Below are positions 28,060 through 41,400 of a stretch of 64,000 bases of DNA, one piece after another. Origin of the DNA: Neodiprion pinetum. Taxonomy: Eukaryota > Arthropoda > Insecta > Hymenoptera > Diprionidae. Each line of letters starts with the position of its first letter. Within the stretch, counting starts at the first letter, position 1. The notes beneath the pieces are model-generated. The model saw only the letters and a program-made list of their open reading frames with translations, ran no database searches and was not told where the DNA came from. The DNA lies in assembly GCF_021155775.2 (NCBI RefSeq), contig NC_060234.1:29695026-29759025 (forward strand), written 5' to 3'. The position numbers and the translations under genes were made by a program.

Positions 28060-31000
28060 TTCATTCATTTCCGGGGCACGTAGTAGAGCGAGTCGGGTTA
28101 GGCTAGTCATTAATCATACCGTCTTCGATACGCGTAAATTATATGTACACGCAGGCTAGACGAGCTCCTATACCGTACGCACAATATTGCTTCTGCTTCG
28201 GCTCTGGTATTTAATTGGAAGAGTGAGACATGCCGTGAAATTTTTTCATCTCTCATTCACTAAACTCTGCCCGTTACATTCCTATTATCGATGGTCAAGA
28301 ATAGAAATACAACGCTTGTACGGTCACATTGTGCGGATTCTCATGACTAACTGGAATGGATTAGAATTCCGACCATCTCGTTAGAGTTCCCTCGATGTAT
28401 ACGAACAAATTGTAACTCTACAATATTCGGTGTGCTTATTATCTTGTGGCCATGTGAAATTGATGTTTTTATTATAGTAGGATATGTTTTTCACATTGGC
28501 AAGTCAACATCCTTGAGAATCGACGGTGAACGGATGGAGTCAGTGATCCACGACTTGAAATTATTCAAAAACAAATCCCGTCATTTCAACATGATAGCGA
28601 GGATTGAAATTTATTTCATAATTATACTTGCTATACAGGCAGACACGGGCTTTGACTGCGTGACAAATTAGCTTAACTGTTTTAAAATTTCGTCATTGTT
28701 TTGAAAATCTTTCCGAGGAGAGGTGACCGAAATTTGAACTTTGATAAAAAAAATTTGCCAACCCAATGAATAGTCATGACTTAAACCTGCGTCACGTATC
28801 GATATAACTTCGGTAGGTATTTTGAATTAAACACGGGTCTTCTTTTGACTTCTACACGATGTAGAAATCAACTGTGATATTTTTGCAACATCTTATACCT
28901 ACAGCAGGTGTACGGTACCAACCGTTAAATACATTAATTAATCATGTGGCTGCAAAATGCTTTGCGCTATCAAGTTCTCGCTGAAGCTTATGTACATGTG
29001 CCTGTGCGAACACGTCTGCACGTACGTTTGGCCAAATGCATTTCATCATGTGTGCACGTAGTGAACTCGACGTGCGCTCGCGCAAAATCTGACTGATGTT
29101 TATCAATGGAAGCAATTAACATTCAACTGATTACACATGAGGGTGACAATGAATGAGGAGTCGGTTTCTTTCTGTGGATATTTCGAAACGAGCAGGAATG
29201 CGGTACACGGCGAAGAAATCGTGCCGAGAAAAGTATTGACACATATAATACTTGTCGTAGCCATTCCTGAAGTTCTGCGCCGATTAGTGCAGTAATGAGT
29301 TGCGACTTGGGCGAAAAGAGAGAATGAGAATGTGAGTATGTCTATTCGCGTGCGACTTTGGACTATAACCTGTGTTGGATAGACGTTAAACCACTCTGAA
29401 TTAGCTGATGTTAAACACGTTTTTTTCAAACACTTTTAAAGTGTAATAAATGAATGCTAATTTAGAAAATCTGCAAACACGCAATGAGAGGTCGAGTTAT
29501 GGTAATTGGTAATTAATTAATACGCGAAAATACAGTTTTGCACCTCGTACTGCGTACTGTATCGTTAAATGTGTAACGCTGTCGCGCCGATTTTAACGTT
29601 CGCAATATATGATAACCTTAATCTGGCATTGAAGTTGGCACGTTTGTTTTTGCAACATACCCATCGAATGCATGTGTGCTATGTCATGCATTGTTAATCA
29701 GTCGGTTTGTTTCAATTCTCAGGGTTATACCTGAAATTATAGACGTAAATCAATCGCGGCTTAATTGGATCAAAGATTGGTTCTCTAGGTGAGAATATTG
29801 TGTTGTGTGAATTACCTATTGTGCATTTTTTATTCCCTTCCCTCGGCAAAGTCTGAAGTCGTTTAATATGCTTATTAGTGGACTTAATGAGTCGAGGTTA
29901 TACCGTTACTTTTTTACCGATGATAAGTCGATCCGTTCTATGTTTGCCTGACGGCTATACGAGCTGCAGAATAGTTTACATAACATATTAACCCAAATGG
30001 CAATGTTAGCGCATAAACGTTTGAGGGAAATTAGAGTTTACTTCGCTTCATTTTAATTTTACAGCAAATCGTTGAGAATTTATTTTGCAATCTATGATTA
30101 GGAATTTATGGTGACCTTATAGAATGATAATTTTTTATTTCTAGCTTCGTAACATATTTACAAATACATATAATTACTGGAATTTCATAATTGCCGAACG
30201 CTTGAGACCCAGGCGAGAGAGAGCCGCTTATGTGGGAACCAGGTAGAACAGTTGCGTGAGTCGCACTCGCGTTCAGCAACGAATAAATGACCATGTAGAA
30301 ATAAATTCTCGCCATTGAAATGTGCAAAGCACGTGTTGAGAAACCCAAAGTCTTGCAAATATTTTACCATCATGTATAGGTATTGGCAGATTATGCAAAG
30401 TGCAGGTGATCAAAGGAATGATCGTGATAAGAACTGATCGAGCCAGAAACACAAATCTGTCATAAAGTGTGAGGAGTGGGCAGAGTTTGTCGATCGTTTG
30501 ATCGGTTAATCTTATAATTTGATACAAATTACTTACCACTTCGGTGCCGGAGGGACGGACGCGAGCGCCAACGCAGCTAAAAGCGTTTAAATCCTGACGC
30601 AATTACGTGGGAAGATATAAAATGGTTCTACGAGCGAGGCGAGGCAATTCGATTGTTTCGTTCAATATCCGGCCAAGTTGTTGATGGATGAAAGTTTTGT
30701 AAAATTGAACCTACAAATAGCCGGTAAAATATGCGTTTGCATTGAAAATTCTGCTTTATTTTTCATTATCCGTACGTTATCACTGATTGTGAAACGCAAG
30801 TATAATTGCCTTTATACGGTTTAAATTTCATACGTGTTTACTGCTTTCACGTATCTTCACCGAGACTTGGCAAATGTTTGATCACGAGATAATGTAACTG
30901 ACTGCTCTCCAGATTAGGCAAAACTGTAAAATAAAAAATCAAAGGATCGTTAAAATTCGGAAAATTTTTAACAGCACGGTTTCAAGTCGATGGCTCAATC

Positions 31001-34000
31001 GAATGCTAATAGTACTGGTTATCTTATCAAAGAAACGAGGACGCATAATACATGGTGAACAGATCCAGGAGTCCAACAGGTCTGATGTAAGTTGCGACAT
31101 CTTCTTCCATATTTCACTTTGAAGTGATGTCTTGAACGAAATGTCAATCTCCACCGAATGAAGACGTTTCTCGACGTTCTCTCTTCGGGATCATTGGCGC
31201 GAACGGATGGTCGAACATTGGCCATCGGAGAATGAAAAAGCCCTTATCTCGAGTGGCCGTTGAGTCCGCGACGTCCAGTATCGCTTGGCTACCGGTCGAT
31301 TGTGTCTTCCTCTTTCCTTAAGTCACCTTAAGTCGCATTCGCCTCCGCCGGCGATGTCCGATGTCCGTTGTCCGTTGTCCAGGCGTGCGTCCCTCCTCTG
31401 TCGAGGAGGCGTCCCTCTCACTCGAAGGCGCCTGGCCCGGTGGCCATGCCACGGAGTTGCCAGTCGCATCTGTGGTCCACCGCGGGACACGAGTACATAA
31501 CAGAGTAAGGATCGCGATCACGGAGTGGCCTCCTCAAGAGCCATGTGCCACTGACAACCGACCAGTCTGACACCGATCGTCGCCCGGTCGCCGGTCCGAT
31601 TAACGTTTATTACACCGTAAATATAATCGCCAATTTCCACCTTTAACACGTATCGGTAATTTGTGAATGTGAAATGATCGATCTAAATTATAATCTGTAA
31701 ATTGGCCATCCGCTCGTGTGTAAATATAATTATTCTTCTAAATACATCAGACATTGGCGTTAATAATCTTCATCGGTCAAGTTTTTTGTGTGTCGAGTGT
31801 ATACGGAATACAGTGTAGTTATTAGATCTAATCGATTCACCCGAGATTTTAACTGGTGTTGAAGTTTATCATGTGAAAATAATAATGCTCACTATCGTAA
31901 TTTTGCCGATTAGAAGAAGAATTGAGGAATTTTTTGTGTATTTTCGATTGTAAGTTCCCATGAATCGAGATCGGCAATGACGATCGTTGTTAACGTCAAC
32001 GATGAGGCTGCGGTTGTTGCTTCTTCAAGCACTGTCGTCTATTGTTCTACTCGCTGAACTCGAATAGCTTTCGATTATATTTCAATCGAAAGACCTAGGT
32101 TATACAACATTATTACAATCATAGTTCGAAGAGTCGCACTCGATCGCCATCCCTATCGCAATGATCCATTCACTGAACACTCCATGTCCGCTTGGACAAG
32201 AGTTCCGTTCTCCTCGCATTGAAATAAACTTGCCTAGGCTTTTAAGATATCTCGTCCGTGTAGGATAATCAAACTGACGCTCAATTCTGAAATTCTTATT
32301 TATCTGCAGCACCTTTGTCCGTCTCCCGGTTCGTTTGCTGGCATTCTTACTTTCCTGTATAAAACGGAAGTTATAGAGCTGTCGAGTCCGGCAAACGTAC
32401 CATTTCCTCAATTCCATTCTACAGTTAGTTTGGTGCAGTAATTTCTTGACGGATAAATTGCTATCGGTTTTTAAGTCAAGATGACGTTGAATTCCTTAAT
32501 TTCATCAGAGCGCAGACTTCGAACTGGATGAGTGTTCACTTTTCTACTAGTATTACTGCATACTTACACGACATAGACGGGCATCTGCAGTGGCTGTCAG
32601 GTTCTTGTTACCGTGATAAAACCGTGAGAAGCAATGCGATGAAACTTGTACAACCCTCCGAGCATTTCAAGCGATCAATTATGACCAGTCATATATATTA
32701 GAAAGTTATCATTGTTGTCAAAAGTGTCACGGAAATGATTCAAAACCCTTACATAAACGGGCTCTTGTGTTGAAAAGAATTGTCCGCTGCTCTGTAACGA
32801 TCGAGCAGAAACAGCTGCTGTTACGTCAAACAGCGCCAATGACCGATTATAAAATCATATTACCGTATATAGAAAACTTTCACGGCATCTATGCGTGTCC
32901 GCATGTGTGATCGCGTTTGTGTTTGTGCGATTGTGGACGAACGCTAGTGCTCGGACCCTGTGGGCAATGTCCGATTTTATTGTACATGATAAATCGATCG
33001 CGATCTTCTAGCGAAGTTACATTGTTCACTGGTTCCGAACCCCTGCGTATCACCGGAACAGCCAACCTTCCAGCCTCTGTTCTGGTCCGTTGTAATAACA
33101 GATTCCGCAAATCCATTGTGACTCCACAGCTTCCTAGTATTTCTATAACGAGTATAGATTTCGATCGTCCAGTAACGATAATCGTCTAAACAACTACCGT
33201 ATTGTAGTTCACGGATTATTGTCCGAACGCACAAAAACCGAGGTTTGGTTTCCTGTAGGTAGAAAGCGTGGCTATGCGCGGAGGCCATCTGCTAAAACGT
33301 TTACAAATGCTTACAAACACGCGGCTCTTCTGGACCTGCGAAATAATTGCCCATTGCTCAATATATGTATAACAAGCGATTACCTACGCCTATATCGTTG
33401 CGGCCTCAAATGTGAATAGTTACTCATAATAATATATCCTGCGTTCGCCTAATGTCCGTTTATAACCGTTTAAGGGAGGAACGTTCATCGTTGTTTTTCT
33501 TCTTAACAATCCCGCGTCGATAATATAGAAGCTTTAAAACTGCCTCATTATATTTTCGAAGCCATCATCTGCAGTTACCTAATAAAGAGGAAAAATAAGA
33601 AAATGTGTACAATAGTCAATTCAATGAGATAATTGGCGATTCGTGTTCGCAATCTGTGACCGAAAGGGATCGACCCGGATCGATTGCACCAAAGTGTTGA
33701 TGGATGAGGTTTTATTTGTCGAGCTGTGGGTGGAGAGGCTCAGTGTTGTTCTTTGAAAATGAAGTGGGCTGCTTCTTCAAACACTACTTGAGTACCTATC
33801 GGCGTGTCAGCTACTTGCCGAATGTATGCTTGGGACTCTTAAACGGTATTGCCGAAAATCATCATACGGTATATTTCGATGATGATAGATAGCCTGTACA
33901 AATTGTTGGGTTAACGATGCTTGATGGGGTTTGGTTGACAGTTAGAATTTGTGAAATCTTCAGAAGACAGAGAATCCTTGCTCGAGGCTATGTGTCAGGT

Positions 34001-36360
34001 ATACCGGCTAACAGTACGTGTTCCTTGCGATCATAATGCTGTTATATGCTTCATGCTTGAGCAATGTACCTATATGTATATTCCTCGGCGAATAGCACAC
34101 AGTAGACAGCCCGTTATGTAACAGTTTCCGTGATGTATTTATATACGCGCACTTATGCGCTTCGGATTTCGATTTATGCTTCGTGGAATTCTTATGTGAG
34201 ACAAAAATGTAACTTTCGTTAATCGAACGTGGTAGGTACGACGATTCTGGGCCCGATTTACGATCGTTCGGAGCGTGTATGATTGCTACCGGTACGACGC
34301 GTTATTATATCCATTACACGTAACGGATCATTCAAATTTCACAATGGAAATGGATTGACGCGTTCTCTAAAGATGATCGTTGTGCCTGGTCCATTGATTT
34401 TTTGTAGGTTGGTACGTAACTCTCACAATTTGCTCCACCGTCGAAGCTTCTACTCGGAGGTAATTTTATCACGGCAGGTATCGGCCTAAGGAGATTCACA
34501 CAATATCGACGGTTATAATGGCGGATCCAATGTTTCCGCTAGCGCATAAACCGCAACTGACAAGCAACTGTACATTTTATTCAGTTTTCATCGCTCCAAA
34601 CAATAACTGAATCGTGGTCTCGGTCGTCACGCACGAATTACTGTTTGACTTTTCCGCTCGCAATGGCGCTTTGGACATTAATTTTTTACACCGCTTCATT
34701 CCTTGTTTTATAGTTTTTATCTCCTCCTCATTGCGCCCAATTAGCAACATCTATTGTAAGAGCAGACCGCTGACGTGTAATCATCGAGGCAAACGTTTTT
34801 TATCTTTTACTCGTGGACGAAGCACAGTTCGGATAGGAAGAATTTCGCGCTAAAGTGGGCAGATTTTCATTGAAACGCGTTGGCGGTAGTTGTTGAGTAT
34901 TAAAAAGGAGCTGGTCTTGGGACCGAGGCGTTGGGAGTGACCAATAGCCGTGGTTAATAGTCAGGACGCGTTTTGCAAGGATGACACACGTTCCTAAGCA
35001 ATTCACCACACCGTGTGGCAATGCACCAAAATGTCCTCCAGCTCGTTTGTCCTTGGGCCAAAAATATACACAGACTCGTGCGCCTTTTGATTTTCAAACA
35101 ATCCCTTTCACGCTTAACACCGGAGTTTCTGTATTTCTCCCTATTATACCTCTTCTTAATTATCCGCATAATTATCCGATCGACGACGGTCTGTCTGATA
35201 CTAAAGTGCGATAAGACAATGACAATGGAGTCTGTTCTTTACTCCTATCAAGCGTTGTCCGAATTTCACCGATCTCGACTCACAACGTTGAACTACAAAT
35301 TTTACCGTACGCAACATTCGCAGGCAATCCTTGGAACATCGTTCACAGCACAGGATGCGTGCGGTTATATTCTGTGAAAATACACCTTCGAGTAAGGAAT
35401 GAGTACAGTAATCTATATACATATATCGTACACTTTATTTCGCTCTTTACCCCCTTCACGTGCGTCAGTAGCTACGAAAGCTTTCGTGTCGGTTTCCATC
35501 GAATGGTGTGTGATTCGCGGAGAAAACAAAGCATCGAAGCGTCGTAATGACGGTGAAACGCCTGTTTTCATACACTGCGAATTAGGTGGAAAAAAAGTAT
35601 TTTCATTTGCCTGTCAATCCGCTCGGTAATTCATATAATAACGTTTGAGTTATAGCCAGCTCAGAATGACGTTCATGAGGTGGCCCCTCGCATTACGATG
35701 ATTCTATTTTCAAAACCTGGTTCCGTCAACGTCAGGTGCAACCGATACCCGCCGTACTTACAAGGCTCATCAGTTCTTCTACGTACCAATTACAATCACT
35801 ACCGAGTTCCCGTTGCCTCGAGCATCTTCGGAGCGTGGTTAGTGAATCTTCCACCACGTATGCTTCTGGACCAAAAATCGGTAAACTTATTCTTCGCAAA
35901 GTCGTTCGATGGACGGTTTCGGAGACTGCGGAAACCCAGTGACCGTGATGCTTCCCCGGAAATATTTGTTACCGTTTCAATACCACCAGTTCTCAGCAAT
36001 GCGTGAAAATAGAGAGATAAGGCGTTCGATCTGTAATGCTATTTGTATCGTTTATACCTCCAGAGCACAACCCAGCTGCTCCCTGGACTACACGGGGCCT
36101 TTAAGGCGTCAGCTTTGTCGCGTAAACAGAGGCGAGGCGTTAATATGAGAAACTCATAGAAGGTCTGATTAGTATGCACAATAGATTGTGAAACTGGGAA
36201 TTGTTGTCAAGTGAGTCGCGCGTTTTTCACAATCGCGAACTCGGCGCTGCGCCGGTTTGACATCATACGGTCTAACCTGACAAATTTTCCACGTTCTTTC
36301 TTGTCGTTCAATTATTCTTGAACTGGAACTAGATACTAATGGCGTTTAATTATACTTGTC

Positions 36361-36561
36361 ATGATTCTTGTACATACCGCCGCGCCGACCGCTGGACCGG
36401 TTCGTGAGCTCGCTCGCTCTGTTTCGCGCGCTATTTCCGCCGTCCGTACGGCCGACTTCCGTTTTTTACACGCCGTCCAGTGCGATAAGCTGCACCGCAA
36501 GCTGCTAGCCAACCGTTCCACGTCACGTACATTATACATCGATGCTTCTGCAAGCACATGG
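36361..36561 (+). CDS. possible additional rhophilin first exon (weak)
   Basis: A 67-codon frame starting at ATG 36361, with an in-frame TAA at 36337-36339, in a CpG-rich patch. It ends ...ASTW before a usable donor GTATGG at 36562, phase 0, with a second possible donor GTATAA at 36568, also phase 0. The phase fits the shared exon at 44364. The translated sequence is rich in Ala, Arg and Ser and has no recognised domain. The minus strand is also open here, so chance cannot be excluded. Confidence 0.22.
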
Positions 36562-38289
36562 GTATGGGTATAAAGTGTGCGAGCTAGTTTTTACGTCAAC
36601 TTGGCTTATCTACCAAGCCTTTCGAAATTTCTGCCTGATTGGTTTGTATTTAATCTTTAACGATCGGAAGGTGAGCCCTCGCACGTCGAGCTTTGTTCTA
36701 CCGTCATATACGTACAGGAACGTGTACATCCAGCGAAATTCTCTCTGATATCACTCGTCACAGCGATAAAGTATGCTAACGCACGCGGTAATATAACAAT
36801 ATCCGCACCCTCTCCGAGACTGCATGAATCGGAAACTGCGGTATCGCGTTATCGACGATTCCACTTGAGCCGGGCAAACAGGGTGCAACGACAGCTATAG
36901 GGCGTTGCAAGATATATGCCTATGGGTTCTGCAGATCTGGGTTGAGGTCGTTAAGATATACCTAACGTGAATAATTTCCATGAAATAAAGCTCGACGCGT
37001 ATGCGCCTCGATTAGTTTTATGGTTACGATGTAGTCGGCACGGAAATTCCCTCGATGCATGCAGTTATAATTTATATAACGTATATATCACGTATGCGAA
37101 TGTTGAAATTCACCACAGCGTTAATTATAAGCTACTGTTACTCCATCGTTCGGTATCGCGGACTTGCGCGAATAACCTGCATTGCACAGGTCGACCGAGG
37201 ACGAGATTTTCTTCCGGTTGAGTCTGGTAAACTGCGGGGCGCGTTGAAGAGCGACAATTTATTTCATCCTTCTAGAGGACAGGCTTTTCATCTTTACTCG
37301 CAAAAGGATTTGAATTATTGCGATAAACACCGAGGTACCTCCGAGGCGGCGCATATAAGCGATCGATACAGGCGTTGCCATCGGCGAAATAAGTTCAATT
37401 TATTCTTAGTAGTTGTGCAGAAATTGCTCTAGCCTGCGCAGAGTACACGTATGGTCGTGGTGAAATAAAATGTTGAAAAGGTGAAAAATATTATAGCGGA
37501 AAATTTGAACTGTCGTAATCTATTGCCGAGAAATTTACCTACTAATCGCTTATCGCTGCTCCAGGCTGTTTATGTAGTAGATAACGCCAGGCAACATGTT
37601 CGCCAGCTGTGATTCATGTACGGTATACCTATACATACACCTATAGGATGATTCCACCTCGCGAATGAGTCATCGGTAAAGGCAAGCGTGGAGCACACCG
37701 GCCACACCGAAGATTGCCGCATTATCAAAAGGGTTGAATTTTGCTATAAGCATAATGATTTGCGAGCTGATTTTGGTTCTGTATGGATTTTGAGGATTTT
37801 TGACGTCCGCTTGAAAAGCTCGCGGTTTTTGCATTAATCGATTACGCAACTTGAGGTCTACTCGTATTCGCTGATATATATCTACGCACGGCGAGGTTAA
37901 ATCAGCATGAAGTCGGTTTCAATGATTAGTCACATAAAACGTGGACTTGTGGTTAAACTTCACGGCGAAGTCCATGGGGCAGATACCACGCCATGCCAGA
38001 GCGGAGTCTGGTTGGCGGTGTTGCAGCGATCGCGTGCGTTCCGATACTCCTAATTAAAACATACATAATCTCTAACCAATGATCTCCCCAAGGGTTCTCC
38101 TGTGTCTACATTAAGTACCATACCGAGTGAATAATAAAGGCCGACGTTAACGAGGTGCAAACTGAAATTCCTCGCTACCGTTCGCTGTACACCTATAATA
38201 TAAACTTTGTTGTGGAACTGATACATGGACGTGGCTATCGGATCGTTTATCGCGTACAAATGAAGTTAATAATGTGGTCATAGTCGGCC

Positions 38290-38472
38290 ATGTTGAAGTG
38301 GGTGCATCACTCTCCGTTGCCGAAAAACCACGTGACTGTGGTCACGACAACGCAGCCCTCCGCGAAGAAAGGTGACAAAGAGGTCAACGCCCAACAGAAC
38401 GTAACGCAGAAGACAACACATGACCAGAACCAGAGTGATATGTTGGACGTCTGCACCCGAAAACGATTCGGG
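38290..38472 (+). CDS. Rhp: rhophilin candidate first coding exon C
   Basis: 61-codon exon beginning MLKWVHHSPLPKNHV and ending KRFG before a consensus donor GTAAGG at 38473, phase 0. An in-frame TAG three codons before the ATG (38281-38283) fixes the start, and GCCATG is a good initiation context. The peptide is Gln-, Thr- and Lys-rich and polar, a typical disordered N-terminal extension. It is the nearest first exon to the shared body (5.9 kb intron) and the longest of the three. I consider it the best supported because of the start and donor quality. Confidence 0.72.
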
Positions 38473-41400
38473 GTAAGGTTTAGTTTCAAGGAAATATTCA
38501 TTGTCATCGTATTCGATTCAGAATGGTCTTTTCCCGATTTTTGTATAGATTGTACCTTCGTGAAATTGTCTGTCGTAACGTGTGTGTATGTTTTCTTTCA
38601 TTCCGTCGACTATCATATTGATATTATAGGCGTTACAAAAAACCTCTCAATTCAACTTCGTAGTGTCGAGGTCTGACTTTAACATAGTCATCCTTGAACC
38701 CTTACCTCAGTCTTAGAATTGAACACTTTTTCATACGAAGTCTGCTTCACTTATAACATTGCCGATATATCCACAAAGCACTAATATTTTTCAAGTTTTT
38801 TCATCATACGTTGTCTGCTCAAACTATTACTACCAGAATACGCTAGTGACCCAAATCTCTCGACATTTGGAACGTTTTCATATTTCGATTGTGATTTCAA
38901 ACCTTTGTAATAAGACTTAACTCCGTCACCACTCTCGATGAAAAGTCTCCGCGCCTGTCTTAAGAATGTTCAAGAACGTCTGTAATGGAAGAAGTTAATT
39001 TTTGTATCATTGTACCTCACCTCGGGACAAACATTTTTCTTTTTCAAAGAATTCCAGTGAATTCCTTTGGTATTATATCATCGGCGGGAGTATTTCGGTG
39101 TCGTTCAATGCTGCTGAATTACTCCTGTGGCAGAGATGCCTGCCCGACTTAAAGTGCAGCAAGTCGGTGAATATGAAATATACCCACACGTATGCAATAA
39201 ATATCTGAAAATATGAGTAGGTATCCCACGAGCGCACTTCTCGGCGTGCCTCGTTTCCATCATCGTGTACCCAAACCGATCACCTGCTCGCTGTCACAAT
39301 TAGTATAAGCCTCGTTACACGCGTATTATATTTGTACATGAATATTATATCAATCAGACGAATCCGAACCGCTGAGGTCATTCTTATTCATAACATGGTT
39401 GGGATCCGATCGAGCACCTGCACATGCTATGTTATTCAATATGCGGGTTTTACTTGAGATAACACCGACTCACCGCGCACATGCCGTGATCTATGGTACC
39501 TATCCGCCTTTAAACAGACGTTGCGAATCGAAGGTTGAATGTCATACGCACCGCGCCAAACCATTGCCCATCTCTACCGATGTGTAACCGCGTACGTTTC
39601 AAACGAGGAATGACTGATTGCGTTACCGACTCAAGAATACCGCTCACAATTAGCGACGGTATAAGGAGGGGCTTGTAAGCTACAAGTACCCGTACACGCG
39701 GAGGTATATCTGCAGCCCGACCTTCGACCTCTGCATAGTACACGGGACTTCTTTTCAAGCCAAGACGAGCGGGAGAAGATGATCGATAACCCGCAGTCAT
39801 CGCGGTGATTAAAGTTCTACCGAGAACTCGATCAGTCCGCAATCTTTTAGCTCCTTCTCGCCGCAAATTTTCTCCATCAATTTGTCCTTGTCGATCTTTT
39901 TAGCGACGTCGGCGCGGTGAACGCCGAGCATTTTCCCTTCACTTGCTGTTATGCGTCATAGAACACCATGGGATCTATTAGACACACCTAAAACTCGCGT
40001 CATCCCAACACCGAGCTTCCGTTTGATCGTTACGTGAAAGCATGCGGGGTTGTTCTGATAACTCATCTCGGCTGATTGTTATAAGCATGCGCTCCCTGTA
40101 ACTTGTGTATTACCTATATTGAACCGCAGGGAGAGCGAAATAGAATGAGAAAGATCCTGAGTCACGTCAAGTTGTGCTTACATTCGATGATTGGTCTACT
40201 ACATATATGCTAAAAGTGTGGAAAAGGACGTATTTGCCTTACCATATTACACTATCGTTGATAGATACGTCAGAGATAGAGATGGAGAAAGAGAAATATA
40301 CGCCTGTCGATATTAAATGTTGAACGTAACATTGCCTCTATGATTTAGTTACGATATGTCGACGACTGAACAACTTGTAACTCATGTTACGTACGTTCTC
40401 CATAATACTAACCGTGCTGCTGGCACTAAGCGTGTGCTTGTGTCGTGGGTTACCAGAAAGAACTATCTAGGTATTGCAAGGTTGTGGGTCTCGGGACTTT
40501 CATTTTCGCGAGACTTAGTTTACATTCAAATGCCAGTTGAAACTGGATTTTAGATATGAATATATACGATACCTCTCGTGCCTGGTATCCCATTATTTTT
40601 AATTCGACTCGTTCCACATTGGCCAATCGAATGAACGATTTATTGTATTAATTGTAAATTTTTTGCAATATACGGGGCAAACTTGTTTGCGATAGAAAAT
40701 CATCCAAACCTGATGGAAAAGTTTTTTCTCTCGAGGCTCCAAGTACGAGTACAGAATTGCGTCGTGATTTCCAAGAAACAGCAGGATAGCTACGACTCGA
40801 GCGATAAACTTTCACCAATAAAATAGATCGATTAGAAGAGAATTACATCGGTCGATTAATCTCTTTCAAGCAATTCCCTATTATCGTGGTATCCACGGTT
40901 ACAGTCCAGTTACACTCATTGACGTATTTTTAATTCACCTCAGTTTTTATCATTACCTTAAATCAAACCTCGATCGTATTATTTATTCCCTCGAAATTAC
41001 TTTTTACCGCAGAGTATCCATCAAACGAAGCTTTAGTCGCGTATAAAAGTCTACCGGAGATCGGTGAAGTGCAGGTGGGTCGAACCAACAAATACACATC
41101 TCATTCCGTTTGGCAAAAGTATCAGCTTTCACGTGGTCGCGTGCCGCGAGAATTAATATTCCTAAGGCGCTCCTCGCTGTGATTCTCGCCTTATTTAGTA
41201 CCGCGCGAATCTCGTCGGCTACAGCAAGAAGTTATAGTAGACATGTAAAAACGGTCAACTTAAATTAATTTATACCCTGTTCATGTTTAATGGTAATTAT
41301 ACTGTGTTTCGGTGCTTGCACCCATGAGTATGACTTCGGTATGTCTCGAGGAAGCGACGAATCGTGCTTCGTTCGGTCTTTTCGACAGAGATCGAGTTTA

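Larger units (their letters stand above)
19139..38280. other. rhophilin giant intron, central part
   Basis: About 19 kb with no recognised gene. Contents that can be named are the (CT)11 and (TTTA)8 microsatellites near 27.8-28.1 kb, CpG-rich patches around 26.6-26.9, 31.3-31.6 and 36.2-36.6 kb, and a 223-codon minus-strand frame at 21602-22273. A plus-strand frame at 24362-24742 is followed by a good donor, and a candidate extra first exon lies at 36361-36561. These are discussed as findings. Confidence 0.45.
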
